Source: Pratylenchus scribneri
Taxonomy: Eukaryota; Nematoda; Chromadorea; Rhabditida; Pratylenchidae
Direction: 5' to 3'
Assembly (NCBI GenBank): GCA_030063045.1
Contig: JAQSEB010000016.1
Span: 1,364,001-1,428,000, forward strand
DNA: 64,000 nucleotides
Positions 32,670 to 43,000 of the stretch are shown piece by piece; positions within the stretch are counted from its first letter, which is position 1; each line of letters starts with the position of its first letter. The notes under the pieces are model-generated. The model made no database searches. It worked only from the letters and a program-made list of their open reading frames with translations, and had not been told where the DNA came from. The translations under genes and the position numbers were made by a program.

Positions 32670-33010
32670 ATGTCGCCACCGAAGCAGAAATGTCGTTACC
32701 GAAGCAGAAATGTCGTTACCGAAGCAGAAATGTCGTTACCTAAGCAGAAATGTCGCTACCGAAGCAGAAATGTCGCCACCGAAGCAGAAATGTCGTTACC
32801 GAAGCAGAAATGTCGTTACCGAAGCAGAAATGTCGCCACCGAAGCAGAAATGTCGTTACCGAAGCAGAAATGTCGTTACCGAAGCAGAAATGTCGCCACC
32901 GAAGCAGAAATGTCGTTACCGAAGCAGAAATGTCGCCACCGAAGCAGAAATGTCGTTACCGAAGCAGAAATGTCGCCACCGAAGCAGAAATGTCGTTACC
33001 GAAGCAGATG
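32670..33010 (+). repeat. 20-bp minisatellite, about 17 copies
   Basis: Unit GAAGCAGAAATGTCGTTACC alternating with GAAGCAGAAATGTCGCCACC. The two variants (TCGTTACC, TCGCCACC) recur in a semi-regular order. Open frames across it come from the absence of stops in the unit and are not genes. Confidence 0.95.
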
Positions 33011-33015
33011 TGTCG

Positions 33016-33219
33016 CCTTGCATAGGGGGGCGCCACAGAAGTAAAAAGCCAATACATATATTGCATAGGGGGGCGCCACAGAAGTAAAAAGCCAATACAT
33101 ATATTGCATAGGGGGGCGCCACAGAAGTAAAAAGCCAATACATATATTGCATAGGGGGGCGCCACAGAAGTAAAAAGCCAATACATATATTGCATAGGGG
33201 GGCGCCACAGAAGTAAAAA
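33016..33219 (+). repeat. 43-bp satellite, about 4.7 copies, left of the foreign insert
   Basis: The monomer starts TTGCATAGGGGGGCGCC and ends GCCAATACATATA. It abuts the 20-bp minisatellite on its left. The last monomer breaks off after AAGTAAAAA and the array resumes at 33905. Confidence 0.92.
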
Positions 33220-33516
33220 AATCATTTTTTTTTAGATAAAAATAGTGAAATTAGTGGTATAAAAGATAACTTAAGAATAAAAGAGGAATATACTATATTT
33301 AGTAAAGAAATAGAAGAAAACTTATCTAATAAGTTAAACACATGTTTAAATAATTTAAAAGAAAAATTTAAATTATCACAAAAGCAAGATTCAATTCATA
33401 ATGATTTATGAGATACTATAATAATAAAGACTAAACTTCGTGATAATAATGATAAAACCATTAGTAAGTGAAGTATAACTAGTTTTAATAAAAAAGATAT
33501 CTATATATTAATATAG
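33217..33516 (+). pseudogene. Mollicute-code ORF A, 5'-truncated
   Basis: The frame is open from the satellite junction to a TAG at 33514. It contains two in-frame TGAs, read as Trp in NDLWDT and SKWSIT. The product of about 99 residues is Lys/Asn/Ile/Glu-rich with a helical, coiled-coil-like middle (FSKEIEENLSNKLNTCLNN). No start remains at the left, so it is the 3' end of a longer gene. No family recognised. Under the standard code it would be broken, hence non-functional in the nucleus. Confidence 0.6.
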
Positions 33517-33548
33517 TTTTGTTCATAGCTAAAATATAAAAAAAATTA

Positions 33549-33692
33549 ATGAAAAAAGAAGACTATTTAAAAATAATAGGTACAATTACTGAAGAAGAAA
33601 TTAAAGAATATGAACAAAAAGGAAAAAGAGGATTTTTTTTTTCTTGATTTTCTTCAGTAGATAATAAAACAATATTTTTCATAATAAATTAA
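33549..33692 (+). pseudogene. Mollicute-code small ORF B, complete
   Basis: ATG to TAA, 47 residues, 32 bp after ORF A on the same strand, with one TGA read as Trp in FFSWFSS. The first half is charged (MKKEDYLKI, TEEEIKEYEQKGKRG) and the tail hydrophobic (TIFFIIN). Spacing suggests an operon with ORF A. No family recognised and no clear Shine-Dalgarno motif. Confidence 0.55.
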
Positions 33693-33738
33693 ATAACGCG
33701 AAAGTATTTTACACAAAAAAAAGATAAAACCTTTTTTT

Positions 33739-33903
33739 TTATACTTTCAAAATAGCTGATAATAGTTTATTAAAAAAACTTTTTTCAATTATTTCTGATT
33801 CTTTTTCTATAGTTATTTGTTTTGGTTCTTCAATTTCTATCTTATTAAGTATCCAATTAACAATTTCTTTTGTTTGTCCTAAATATGCATTTATATTTTC
33901 TTT
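33739..33903 (-). pseudogene. Mollicute-like ORF C, 5'-truncated, convergent
   Basis: Minus-strand frame ending TAA at 33739 and running without stops to the satellite junction (54 residues). It includes NAYLGQTKEIVNWILNKIE and ends FFNKLLSAILKV. Trp here is TGG. It is convergent with ORFs A and B, with a T-rich gap between them. No family recognised; codon use (AAA, GAA, ATA, TTA) matches its neighbours and differs from the host genes. Confidence 0.5.
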
Positions 33904-33904
33904 T

Positions 33905-34622
33905 TACATATATTGCATAGTGGGCCATAAATAAGTAAAAAGCCAATATATCTTTTACACAAACATTTTTTAAGAATTCAAATAATATATTTCCCTCATT
34001 TTAATACATTATAATATTTTGGGTATGAATTATATATTTATAATTAAAACGATTAAAAAATTTTTTGCTCAAGTTCAGCGCATTTAAAATTGCACATTCA
34101 TTCCTCATTTTTATTTCATTCTACTCATTTCGTTTGAATTCTCATTTCTCTCGTCCCTGAAGGGTGTGCCATCGAACAACCTGTAATTTGGCATATATTT
34201 TCCTTTAAAAAAATTGGGATTTAAAGGATATAGCTAGTTATTTTTTACTATATTTATAGCTAACTCAATTAAGAAATTATTTATATGAGAAAGATATATA
34301 TCCCCTAAAAAGACCTAATAGTGTGCTATAGAATTTGGCCTTTTTAAATTTTAACAAGTCAAAATTACATGTCGTTTTCTTTTAATTTAACCTAATTTTT
34401 GAAAATACAGCTCAAAAGTTTGAAAATTTTAAAAATCGAAATTTTGCGGATTCTTTTAGATTTTCAAAGGTTTTTTGTCTCATCAATTCTTTTTACTCGG
34501 TTAAGCATTAAACTATGGTCAAAAAGAACGGTTAAATAATTTCTAAAAATGGAGAAAATCTTTAAGGATCTTCCTAAAAATTTCATAGATAGATTAAAAC
34601 CCAAAAAATTGATAAATATACT
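33905..34622. other. Satellite remnant and AT-rich intergenic DNA
   Basis: 33905-33950 is the right part of the broken satellite monomer plus one diverged unit (TACATATATTGCATAGTGGG, GTAAAAAGCCAATA). The rest to the synaptotagmin stop is AT-rich, with a short GC-richer patch at 34150-34190 (CTCGTCCCTGAAGGGTGTGCC). No gene is supported. Confidence 0.5.
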
Positions 34623-37600
34623 TTAAAATTTTAATAGAATTAGAAAAGAACTCGCCGGTCTCCGTGTCAACATCATTTCGCCCCATTGCTCTTGGGCGGC
34701 CAACCCAACTTGGGAATGTTGTAAATGGACGGAGGAAAGAATAACCTAGAAAAATATAAATATAAATTAATAAAAATTTAATAAAGTAAAATTTTTAAAA
34801 ATAATTTACAAAAATTCGAAAAAAAATTGGAAATTAAAACCGTATCTTTTTTTTAATAATAATTATAATCCTATTTTTTAAAATTAATTTAAAATTAATT
34901 AAATTTTAGAATTATTTTTAAAAAAATTCAGTACCTCGCCAATGAAATCATTTTTGCTCATTTTATCATAGTCCCAAACGGTAATGGCCAAATGGACGCG
35001 CTAAAATTTAAAAATATATAATATTTTAAATAATTCAATTCAATTTTTTTACATCCATTTTATCGGCAGCAATTTTGAATTGGAAACTTTCGTTGTAGCT
35101 AAAAAATGATGAAAATTTTTATTAATATCTTTTCTTTTATTCAATGTATTTTTGAGTACTTATATATTTTCCATGAGCAGAGTTTTTTATGACAGCTATA
35201 GAAAGGTAACGGTAACCTCCCATCTTCAAAACGAAGAAGTATCTTTAAATGTACCGAAAGGAGTATTAGCTAATCATAACTATCGTTATCGAGGATTAGG
35301 ACATGATCTTGGCGAAAACAAGCGAGGCGATATCTTAGTTCTCTAAAAGTAATAGTTTCCGGCTACTGCTGTTTGATCTTTATAAAATGACGCTCTTCCC
35401 CAATCAGAAGATGTTTGAAGATCTAACAATAATAAACTTTTAAGAGGATAAAAAAAGAGCTAAGAAAGAAAATATTATTTTAGAATGTTCTCTAAATGAA
35501 GATGGTTTTTTTAACAAACATTATCCTGTCTTGGAACTAGTTGGAAAGTTTTATAGTGACGCTAATGAGTATGTTTTGAATGATCTAGAAAGACGCGGTC
35601 TTTTGGTTCAAAAAGGAATGGATATCCGATGTGGGGTTAAGTCTCTTTAGGGAATAGTTTATCATCTTACGTATCCGTAACCTTAATGCTTATCACCCAT
35701 AAGGGGAATTTTACTCTGCCAAACAGGAATAATACGTAAGTACCTTTTTTGGCCATACAACTTTGTCACTAATTATCGCTATAAAAATTCGATGATAGCG
35801 CCTTTCACCAAAAAGGTAGGAAAAGACATTTTATCCAAACCAATTTTCGACTATTTGCAGGGTAAAACCAAAAAACGAATGATATTTTCGGATTCAGCAA
35901 GTTGGAAAACCCTTAAAACCAGTTTCAAAACATGCATTTGTAAATGTCAAACTGTGCCAAAAACATTGTTTGATTGAAATGTTTTAAACGACTTTTTCGG
36001 TGAAACGCGCAAACACATAAAAATTCTATCTTTCATAATTTTAAGCCATTAAATATAGTCTATGTAATTGATTTTAATCGATATTATTTAATTTAAATTA
36101 ATCCTCACTTAAATAAGTAAAGATATTGATGTTTTGGTCTAGGGATCTCCTAGCCTCAACATTTGTCTGACCGACACTTGGCGTGTTGTCAGTGAGATTA
36201 TGCATGTTTCGGTCAGGTGGAAGCCTAACTCCAACATTTGTTCCCATCGCCGGCTTCCTTCCCAGCTCTGGATTCGAGGGATATTTTGGGCTTTGACTCG
36301 GCATCATGCAGATCCGACCCAAATCATAATCTCCGTCCATCGATTGATTCATGGTCCCATACCCATGAGCCAACCCTCCGTCCATGCGATGGATCGATTT
36401 GCTACCACTTAAGCCCCCGTGCTCACAGTGTGCGCGTGCTTGGACCAGAGGTTCCGAACCTTTCGGATCGATGCGATCGTAACGCCCCCGGGGAGCAGGA
36501 TTGTTCGGTAACACGCCGATTTGAGCTTGATCTTCCGATTGGACTGTCGTGTTCTCTGCCGCTCGCACTGGAGGGCTCCGAATAATCTTGGATTCGAATG
36601 TCCAACTTCCCGACAAATCCCTCCGCTCCCAGGCGGATCTCAGGATGTCATAAACCGATCGCTCTGGTGGCGATTCTCCCTCAACCGGTTTCGAGGTCGG
36701 CGAGGTCGTGATCGAGTGATAATTGCGAATCAATTCATCTTTCTCGTTTTTTAATGCTTTTAGGCCAGCAATGAGGCCATCCAACAGGCTGTCATCGCCG
36801 GGCGAAAAGCGCGTTTTCCTCTTACATTCACGCATCAGCGCGAACTTCTTTTCCTCGAATTCCTCGAGTTTCAAGTCTAACCAACTTGCGGGTTTAAGGC
36901 TTCTCCAGCCATCTTTTCCTTGATCCATCCTGGATGGAAACGGTGCTCGGCCGCTGTCAGGTGCGCCCCGAGATGACACCTCACTATCACGTGCGTGACA
37001 CACGAGCGGTTTAGTGTGGCCGCCACACCTTTCTTTATTTCCATTGGTCTTCCCAAATCCGGAAACCAAATTCCTTGTTGAGCTCTCACGACTAGCAGCC
37101 ACCGGAACAGGTCTCAGGTGATCTCGCATCGGGACTACTTTGGTCCTGCTCACACCATCTCGATCCAACATCGGCCAAGACTGAGTCGGTCTTGAGGTCG
37201 CCATTGATTTGATAGCCGAATTATTCATTTTATTCGCTATGCAACAGTCCCAGACTGAGGATAGGAATGAGGAACAGGCCTGGCTATTTATAGGCCCGCT
37301 GACTTGTTGACTGGCGATTTGATTTCCCAGCAAGTCAGACCTCTTTCCCCGCGTTGAGAGATCGCGTCGGGGATTAACTTTGAGGTGAATTGGAAGGCCG
37401 TCAACCAATTCATCCTTTTGTGCTGCGCTCTCTCGCAGTTCCTCTTTTCTCTTGTCAGCCATCAAAGCCTGACTTCTTCCTTCTTCACTCTGACAAGTGA
37501 ATTGGGAATTGAATGACTGCGGGCAGTGCAGACATTTGGGAATGTTTTGGAAAAGAACGTAAAGTGTTAAGATGTTTTGCTGCCCACAAAACATCTACAC

Positions 37601-40098
37601 CTTTACAAATATATTATTGGTATTTAATTAAATAATATTTATCTAATTTTAAATTAATTCTCACTATGGATTCAGTGTTTTGTATTTGATGGCAGTCTTC
37701 TTTTTTGCAACCAATTTTTTGCCCTCATACAGGTACAATTTCACATAAGGATCTGCATGAAATGAAATATATTAATTTATAATAATTATTTTTAAAATTT
37801 TTTATGCATTATTTAACATTTTTTTTAACTCCTAAGTATTTTTTTTTTTATCAATCACCTGAAGAACCGCTGACGTCCATTTTCTTCAAATTCCTCGCCT
37901 CCATTATTGTTACCGTCATTGTGCCGGTTGCTATAAAATTAAAAAAATTATTTGGATTATATTTTAATTTCTGTATACATTTTTAAAAAAAATTTAAAAT
38001 TTTTTTAGAAATTTAATTGGATTTTATGCCCTTAAGTTTACCAAATTTGTCATAAAAAATAAAAAATATTTAAAAAATACCCGGTCGATATCGAGTGGAA
38101 AAGCAAATATCACCGAGGCGAGATTCCTGGAAGATTAATTAATTAGAATTAATCAAGAAGAAATTTATGTTTTTACCAATTCGTCCACATCTTGATGTGG
38201 CGCCTCAAAATGGCTCCATTCATCCGTTGTCTGCCCAAAGTCGACCATTTGAAGGGGAATACTGATTTGCCCCATTCTAAAAAATTGATTTATAATATTT
38301 TTTATTAAATAAATTAAAAAAAATAATTTTTAAATGAATAAAAAATTCTAAAAATTTTTATTATTTTAAAAATTTTTAATATATATTTTTAAAATATTTT
38401 TGAAATTAATTTAATAATTTTTAAAATTCATAATTTTCCTAGAATTTTTTAAAATTAATAATAATTTTTTATTCACCGATCATCTTTGCTCAGCCTATCA
38501 AAATCGTAGGCCACAATTTCCAGCGTTTTACGGCCCAAATCCGAATAGGGAATCTGCTAATAAAAAATATATAATTTTTTGAGATAAAACAAAACTAATA
38601 ATAATTTCATTAAAAATAATAAAATAATACTTTGAAAATGAATGTTTCATTAAAGGATGGATTCAGTGTGTTTCGTTTGATGCGTGTCTCGAATTTTGGT
38701 TTACGTTCCGGCAAAATTGTCACTTTTATATATGGGTCGCTGCAAAATCGAGAAATTTTTTAAATTATATTAAAAAATTTGTATAAAAAATTATATTATA
38801 AAATTGAAAAAAAAAATTATTTAGGAAATTACAAATTATTTAAAAGGCCAAATTGGCTGGTTACGGTATCTTAAAAAATTCATTTTGAATTTTATTAATT
38901 TTTAAAAAGAACCAAATTAATCTTTTTTACAAAAAATTTAAAAATTTTTAATGGGAACAATTGACTGACCTCATGCCATTTCGATCCATTGCCGGCAAAT
39001 CTTTGCACTCCAAAATTGTAATCGATAAACCGGACCCAATGAAATCATAGTCCAATTTGAAATGCAATGAACCGAATGAATCGGGTGTAGGCAATTGATC
39101 GCTAAAAAATTTAATAAATTTTTAAAATTTTTTAATATTTTAAATAATTTTTTTCAAAATTAATTTTTTAGAGAAATCAAAAATGTATTTTTTTTTGTCA
39201 AAATTCAAAAAATTTAATCCATAAAATTTTATTTTATTTCAATTTTTATTCATTCGAAATTAATTAACAATTTTTTTAATTAATTAAAACTAAAAATAAT
39301 ATTTTTGTCCTTACCCATTTGTTGCGCTGTGGCCATCCTCGGTGGCCAATTTGCTACTTAAAATGCTGCTGGATGTGGAAATTTGTTGTGTTGGAGGCGA
39401 TTTGGAAATAGAGCCAGTTTGATGGCTACCACGACCTCGGCCAAAAAATGGTCCTTGTGATTTTGAATTGATAGAAAACTGAAAAAATTTATTTTTTTTT
39501 ATTATTTTAAATTTAGATTTTAATTGATTTAATAAATTAAAATTAATAAGGAAAAAAATAAATTATAAAAATAATTATTTCCAATTTAAAATATTTAAAT
39601 TTTTTTAACTATTTAAAATTAAATAAAAATTACTTAACATAAAATTATTTAATTTACTTACAGTTATTATTAATAAACAAAAATTTTTAATTATTAGAAA
39701 TAAAATTTTAAACAAAAAAGATCAGAAAAATAATAAAAATTAATAAGAAAAAAATTATTAAAAATATTTCCAATTTAAAATATTTTAAAAATTGCTATTT
39801 AAATAAAAATAACCATAAAAGTATCTAATTCATTTAAAATTAGAATATTATTTATTAATCAAAAATTTTAAATTTTTGAAATAAATTTTTATAAAAATAT
39901 CAGGAAATTTTTCATTTATTAAAATTTTTATTTATAATTTAAAATTTCCCTCACCTCTTCATGATAATCGCCACTGTCAATGTTGGGGCTGGGCGATGAA
40001 AACGGAAAGCAGAGGCGAAAAATGCGCAGCACCGAATTATTATTGCTTGTGATGAAACCGCCACCCAATCCTGAGGAACCGGCCACTCCGCCGAACAT
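34623..40098 (-). CDS. Synaptotagmin-like double C2-domain protein, 12 exons
   Basis: Minus-strand exons: 40098-39955, 39478-39315, 39101-38970, 38739-38631, 38556-38477, 38276-38177, 38126-38081, 37930-37859, 37752-37665, 35098-35053, 35000-34935, 34745-34623; about 389 residues with consistent phases. C2[52 protein letters not shown]2[51 protein letters not shown]. The calcium-binding Asp residues are kept in both domains, so calcium-dependent membrane binding in vesicle exocytosis is likely. The C-terminus has WGEMM where others have HW(S/A)xM. The first visible exon encodes a Gly/Ser/Asn-rich N-terminus without a membrane span, so either a TM exon lies further upstream (above 40098) or this is a cytosolic form. 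Confidence 0.86.
35152..35346 (+). pseudogene. DnaJ C-terminal-like bacterial fragment in an intron
   Basis: A frame of about 64 codons, antisense to the host gene, containing [20 protein letters not shown] and [20 protein letters not shown]. The order (beta strands, VPKGV, G-x-G, GDILV) fits the DnaJ/CbpA C-terminal substrate-binding domain, where IPAGV...GKG...GDLLV is usual. It ends at a stop and lacks a credible start. Codon use is unlike the AT-extreme introns. Probably a fragment of bacterial or organelle/virus origin. Attribution rests on motif spacing only. Confidence 0.4.
35343..35456 (-). pseudogene. Short bacterial-looking fragment, unknown family
   Basis: Minus-strand open stretch ending in a TAG at 35343, with [18 protein letters not shown] followed by [12 protein letters not shown]. 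Composition looks coding but I recognise no family. It overlaps the end of the DnaJ-like fragment tail to tail. Confidence 0.25.
35459..35650 (+). pseudogene. Isoleucyl-tRNA-synthetase-like fragment
   Basis: Open stretch of 63 codons to a TAG at 35648, with [28 protein letters not shown] and LERRGLLV. The pattern DG-x-F/Y...YP-x-L...AN-x-x-V...L...G-L-L matches the region at the end of the IleRS editing domain in bacteria. It has neither start nor flanking domains, so it is a fragment. It lies 110 bp from the DnaJ-like piece in the same intron, suggesting one inserted block of bacterial origin. Confidence 0.4.
35806..36003. mobile_element. MITE-like element, relative of the copy in Harbinger
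   Basis: The right end GAAATGTTTTAAACGACTTT followed by TTCGGTG is nearly identical to the end at 13500-13520, and the interior shares TATTTTCGGAT. The left end (CACCAAAAAGGTAGG) is a diverged inverted copy. Confidence 0.55.
36098..37594 (-). CDS. 498-codon ORF of unknown family inside a synaptotagmin intron
   Basis: An uninterrupted ATG frame on the host gene's strand, much richer in G+C than the introns around it. The product is hydrophilic with no membrane span and no recognised motif. It has a charged helical stretch ([20 protein letters not shown], then [15 protein letters not shown]), many Ser/Pro/Arg, and repeat-like segments near the end ([33 protein letters not shown]). Cysteines are scattered, without zinc knuckles. 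The block is bracketed by near-copies of the intron's own start (GTGAGAATTAATTT at 37664 downward, GTGAGGATTAATTT near 36112), as if inserted with duplication of a splice-donor region. It could be the gag-like ORF of a mobile element, a retained foreign gene, or an alternative exon. Confidence 0.4.
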   Translation of the reverse strand: MFCGQQNILTLYVLFQNIPKCLHCPQSFNSQFTCQSEEGRSQALMADKRKEELRESAAQKDELVDGLPIHLKVNPRRDLSTRGKRSDLLGNQIASQQVSGPINSQACSSFLSSVWDCCIANKMNNSAIKSMATSRPTQSWPMLDRDGVSRTKVVPMRDHLRPVPVAASRESSTRNLVSGFGKTNGNKERCGGHTKPLVCHARDSEVSSRGAPDSGRAPFPSRMDQGKDGWRSLKPASWLDLKLEEFEEKKFALMRECKRKTRFSPGDDSLLDGLIAGLKALKNEKDELIRNYHSITTSPTSKPVEGESPPERSVYDILRSAWERRDLSGSWTFESKIIRSPPVRAAENTTVQSEDQAQIGVLPNNPAPRGRYDRIDPKGSEPLVQARAHCEHGGLSGSKSIHRMDGGLAHGYGTMNQSMDGDYDLGRICMMPSQSPKYPSNPELGRKPAMGTNVGVRLPPDRNMHNLTDNTPSVGQTNVEARRSLDQNINIFTYLSED

Positions 40099-43000
40099 TT
40101 TTATTTTTCTGACTTTTTTTTTGTTACTCTAAAAAATAATATTTTTTGTTATAAAGTAATATTTCGCGTCTATTGAAAGTTTTCAAATGGAAAAAGAGTA
40201 ATTATTAATGGAAAAGAGTAGATAATTGGCATTTTATGAAAGGAAAAAATTCGATAAAATTATATCCTAATTATCCCCCATATCCTTATCCAAGGTATGC
40301 GTTAATTAACCTCACGGCCATTATATCTCATAAAGAGGAAATAAATTATATGGGTATGTGCAAATGAATTCAAATGGAACTTTTGTATTCTTTGAGGAAA
40401 AGCAAATTAATTAACATAACAAGCAATTTTTTTTAAAAATTAAAGTCACTTTTTATTGGACATTTATGGTTCTCAAAAAGATTATAGCTTTCAGCAGGAA
40501 TTGGTTGTTTCCTTGTTTAGATTAAGTAAAAAATGTGTTCAGATATTAAAATTGTTGGTATGAATCATATTTCAAAAAATAAATGTCCAACAGAAAATTG
40601 GACATATAAGGGAATAAAAAATGACGCAAAAATGGGAACATATAAATGGAATGGAAATGACGATCAATGTGTCCCTAACATAAAAAATGTGGGAGGAAAA
40701 GCAATTTTGGAACACACCTCAGCATAAAATTGATTTCTTCTCAACAGTCAACACACATTTGAGCAAAGCCACATTCCCATTTAAAACATTTTTATTATCG
40801 CATCGCCGGCAATAAAATGGAAATGGCAAAGAGGGGGGAAGGGGCGCCGTGGGAATAAATTAAAAATATTAATTTTTGGGGGTTCGGAAATATGGAAAAA
40901 AAATTGAAAGCGGTCGCACGATTGACGAATTCCCAAATTGTGTGTAGCTTTTCATTTCATTTTTATTGAATAATCTATTAAATTTTTGTGTTCTATTTTG
41001 TATTTTTGAGGGAAAATTTTGGGAATTAAATTAAGCAAACATAAAATTTTTAATTATTGAGTAAAATTAATGAATAAAAATAAAGTCACAAATTTTATTT
41101 TTAACAAAAATTTTAAAATGTGCCAAAAATTTAGTAATTTTGAGGCCATAAAATTTGTCAAATGTGTTTAAAAATTAATATTATTCCATAATCCTATCCT
41201 GAAACTATTCCAAAGCACAAATAATTAAATTATTACCACAAAAGGAATTAAGCCAAAAAACACTTTCCTTACCAAAAATAATAATTTCAATTATCGAAAA
41301 AATAACTATAGAATTAAATCATTCTTGAAGGCAATATCTCTGCTCTTAAATGAGAAAATTGGGAAAATGGATTTGATTTTTGATAAAAAGAATTCATATA
41401 ATTCGTATATAATTCGTAATTTGACTATGCTATGGAACAAAATTTTTCTCTTTGAACGGAAAATATTTATATAAAAAATCAAAAAAAAATCTATATCAAA
41501 AAAGTATGTGACCAAAATAAGAATTGCCAAAAAACAGTGCAGAGGCGAACGAAAAAAAATTATATTGAGAAAAATGAATGGAAAATATGAAATTTGTGGG
41601 CGAGCGTTCATTTTTTGGATTGTAATTAAAATTAAAAATGGTAAATGTAGTTGAAGCCAACACATTTTTTGTATCATGAAAACTGGCATATGCTACAAAA
41701 AATCGAATTTAATAATATAACACAAAGAATATTCGGGGGCAGGAGAGAGTGGTGGTCTTCGACAAAAATGTGTGTACCATATTTATGGTTTGTTTTTTGT
41801 TAAGGAAAAGTATTGGCTTTCCTTCTTACCAAAAATAAAATTTCATTAACCCATTATTGGCAATGCAATTGACACTTATGTTTAGGAGAATTTTATGAGA
41901 AGCCTTCAAATTTAAATATTTTATGACAATTTTGTGTTACCACAATTTTTAGTACAAAAAAATTGTTTAAAGTCAAAATAGAAAATAGCTTTGGCCAAAA
42001 GCATGGTCGATGCCTTCCCCCTCCACCCAAAAATTGCATTAACCCATTAGTCGGCGCGGCACCACCGAGGCTAAAAGAGATGAGGCACACATTTCTGGTG
42101 GTGCGGGGGACGAGGGGCCAAAATAGGTTAGATTTAGATGGGCCAATTTTCGTTGTGGAAGGTTTCCATTTCAGCCGGTTAAAAAGAGGGAAGGCTCTCT
42201 TGTCGCACCAATTTTACTGGACCACAAAAAGCCGTCGCCGCCGCTTTTTTCTTCTATGTCAAAATGTGGAGGGAGGGAGGAGGATGGCCACTTTCCCCGA
42301 GGCCAAACTTCTTCGTTCCCTTGGCTCTTGCCCATATCCTCTTTGCTCCCTGGAGAATAAGCACACATTTGGAAAAATGGAAAATTATTTCTAATTTTTG
42401 GAAGAAAACTTGTTGACCATTTTTTGGTACAAAATATTACATTTTAAATTGGAACATTTTTCGCGACCAAACAATTTTGAGATGATAGTAAATTTAATTT
42501 ACTTTTAAAATAAGCTGTAACATTTAAATATTAGTGTGAATGCCATAAAAATTATTTAATACTTAAATTTTAATTTGTGAATACACTTTTAAATGAAAAA
42601 TAATATTTACCGTAAATATTCTATTAGAAGCCCAGTCTCTATTAGAAGCCCAGTCTCTATTTGAAGCGCACCCTAGAGAGACTATGAAATTTATAAGCCC
42701 ATGGGTTTCTATTTCTATTAGAATATTTACGGTATATAGGCTATATTCAATTAAAAAATTTTTTAATGGATCAAATTTATCGAAATTATAAATATTATAT
42801 TTCATGAGAAGTAAAAATTTTATCCTAGACTCCTCTATTATAAATATAGGTTTTAATAATTACGGTCATTTTAAAAAGGATAACATTAGATTAAAATTTA
42901 AAATTATTGGTTAAAAATTAATAAAGCTTATAATTATTTTTGAATGCAAATTGTACTTTTTTAGCTTTAAAAATGCAAGATTGGGGGCTATTCGATTCGC

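Larger units (their letters stand above)
33220..33904. other. Mollicute-like DNA inserted in the 43-bp satellite
   Basis: 685 bp of very AT-rich sequence interrupts one satellite monomer: the left side stops after AAGTAAAAA and the right side resumes with TACATATATTGCATAG, with about five monomer bases missing. It holds three Lys/Glu/Ile/Asn-rich frames, two plus and one minus. The two plus frames are open only if TGA is read as Trp (three in-frame TGAs, each in a context fitting Trp). That code is typical of Spiroplasma/Mycoplasma. Nematode mitochondria also read TGA as Trp, but these proteins are charged and unlike any mitochondrial product. It may be a true transfer from an endosymbiont or its phage or plasmid, or an assembly artefact; the satellite on both sides favours real integration. 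Confidence 0.7.

Noticed and set aside
32916..33225. Three minus-strand ORFs with repeats such as ICIGFLLLW
   Set aside because: All are frames through the 43-bp satellite; the repeat lacks stops on that strand.
33220..33904. Nuclear copy of mitochondrial DNA as an explanation for TGA=Trp
   Set aside because: The predicted proteins are charged and soluble, on both strands and unlike respiratory-chain subunits, so a mollicute source fits better. Not formally excluded without a search.
35700..35765. An antisense stretch ([15 protein letters not shown]) resembling part of an RNA polymerase beta subunit
   Set aside because: Only about 19 codons before a stop, with just the IPxxGDK pattern as support; too short to name.
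41963..42394. A 143-codon plus-strand ORF in a GC-richer patch
   Set aside because: No family resemblance, no splice partners, Arg/Pro-rich composition typical of chance ORFs in GC-rich DNA.
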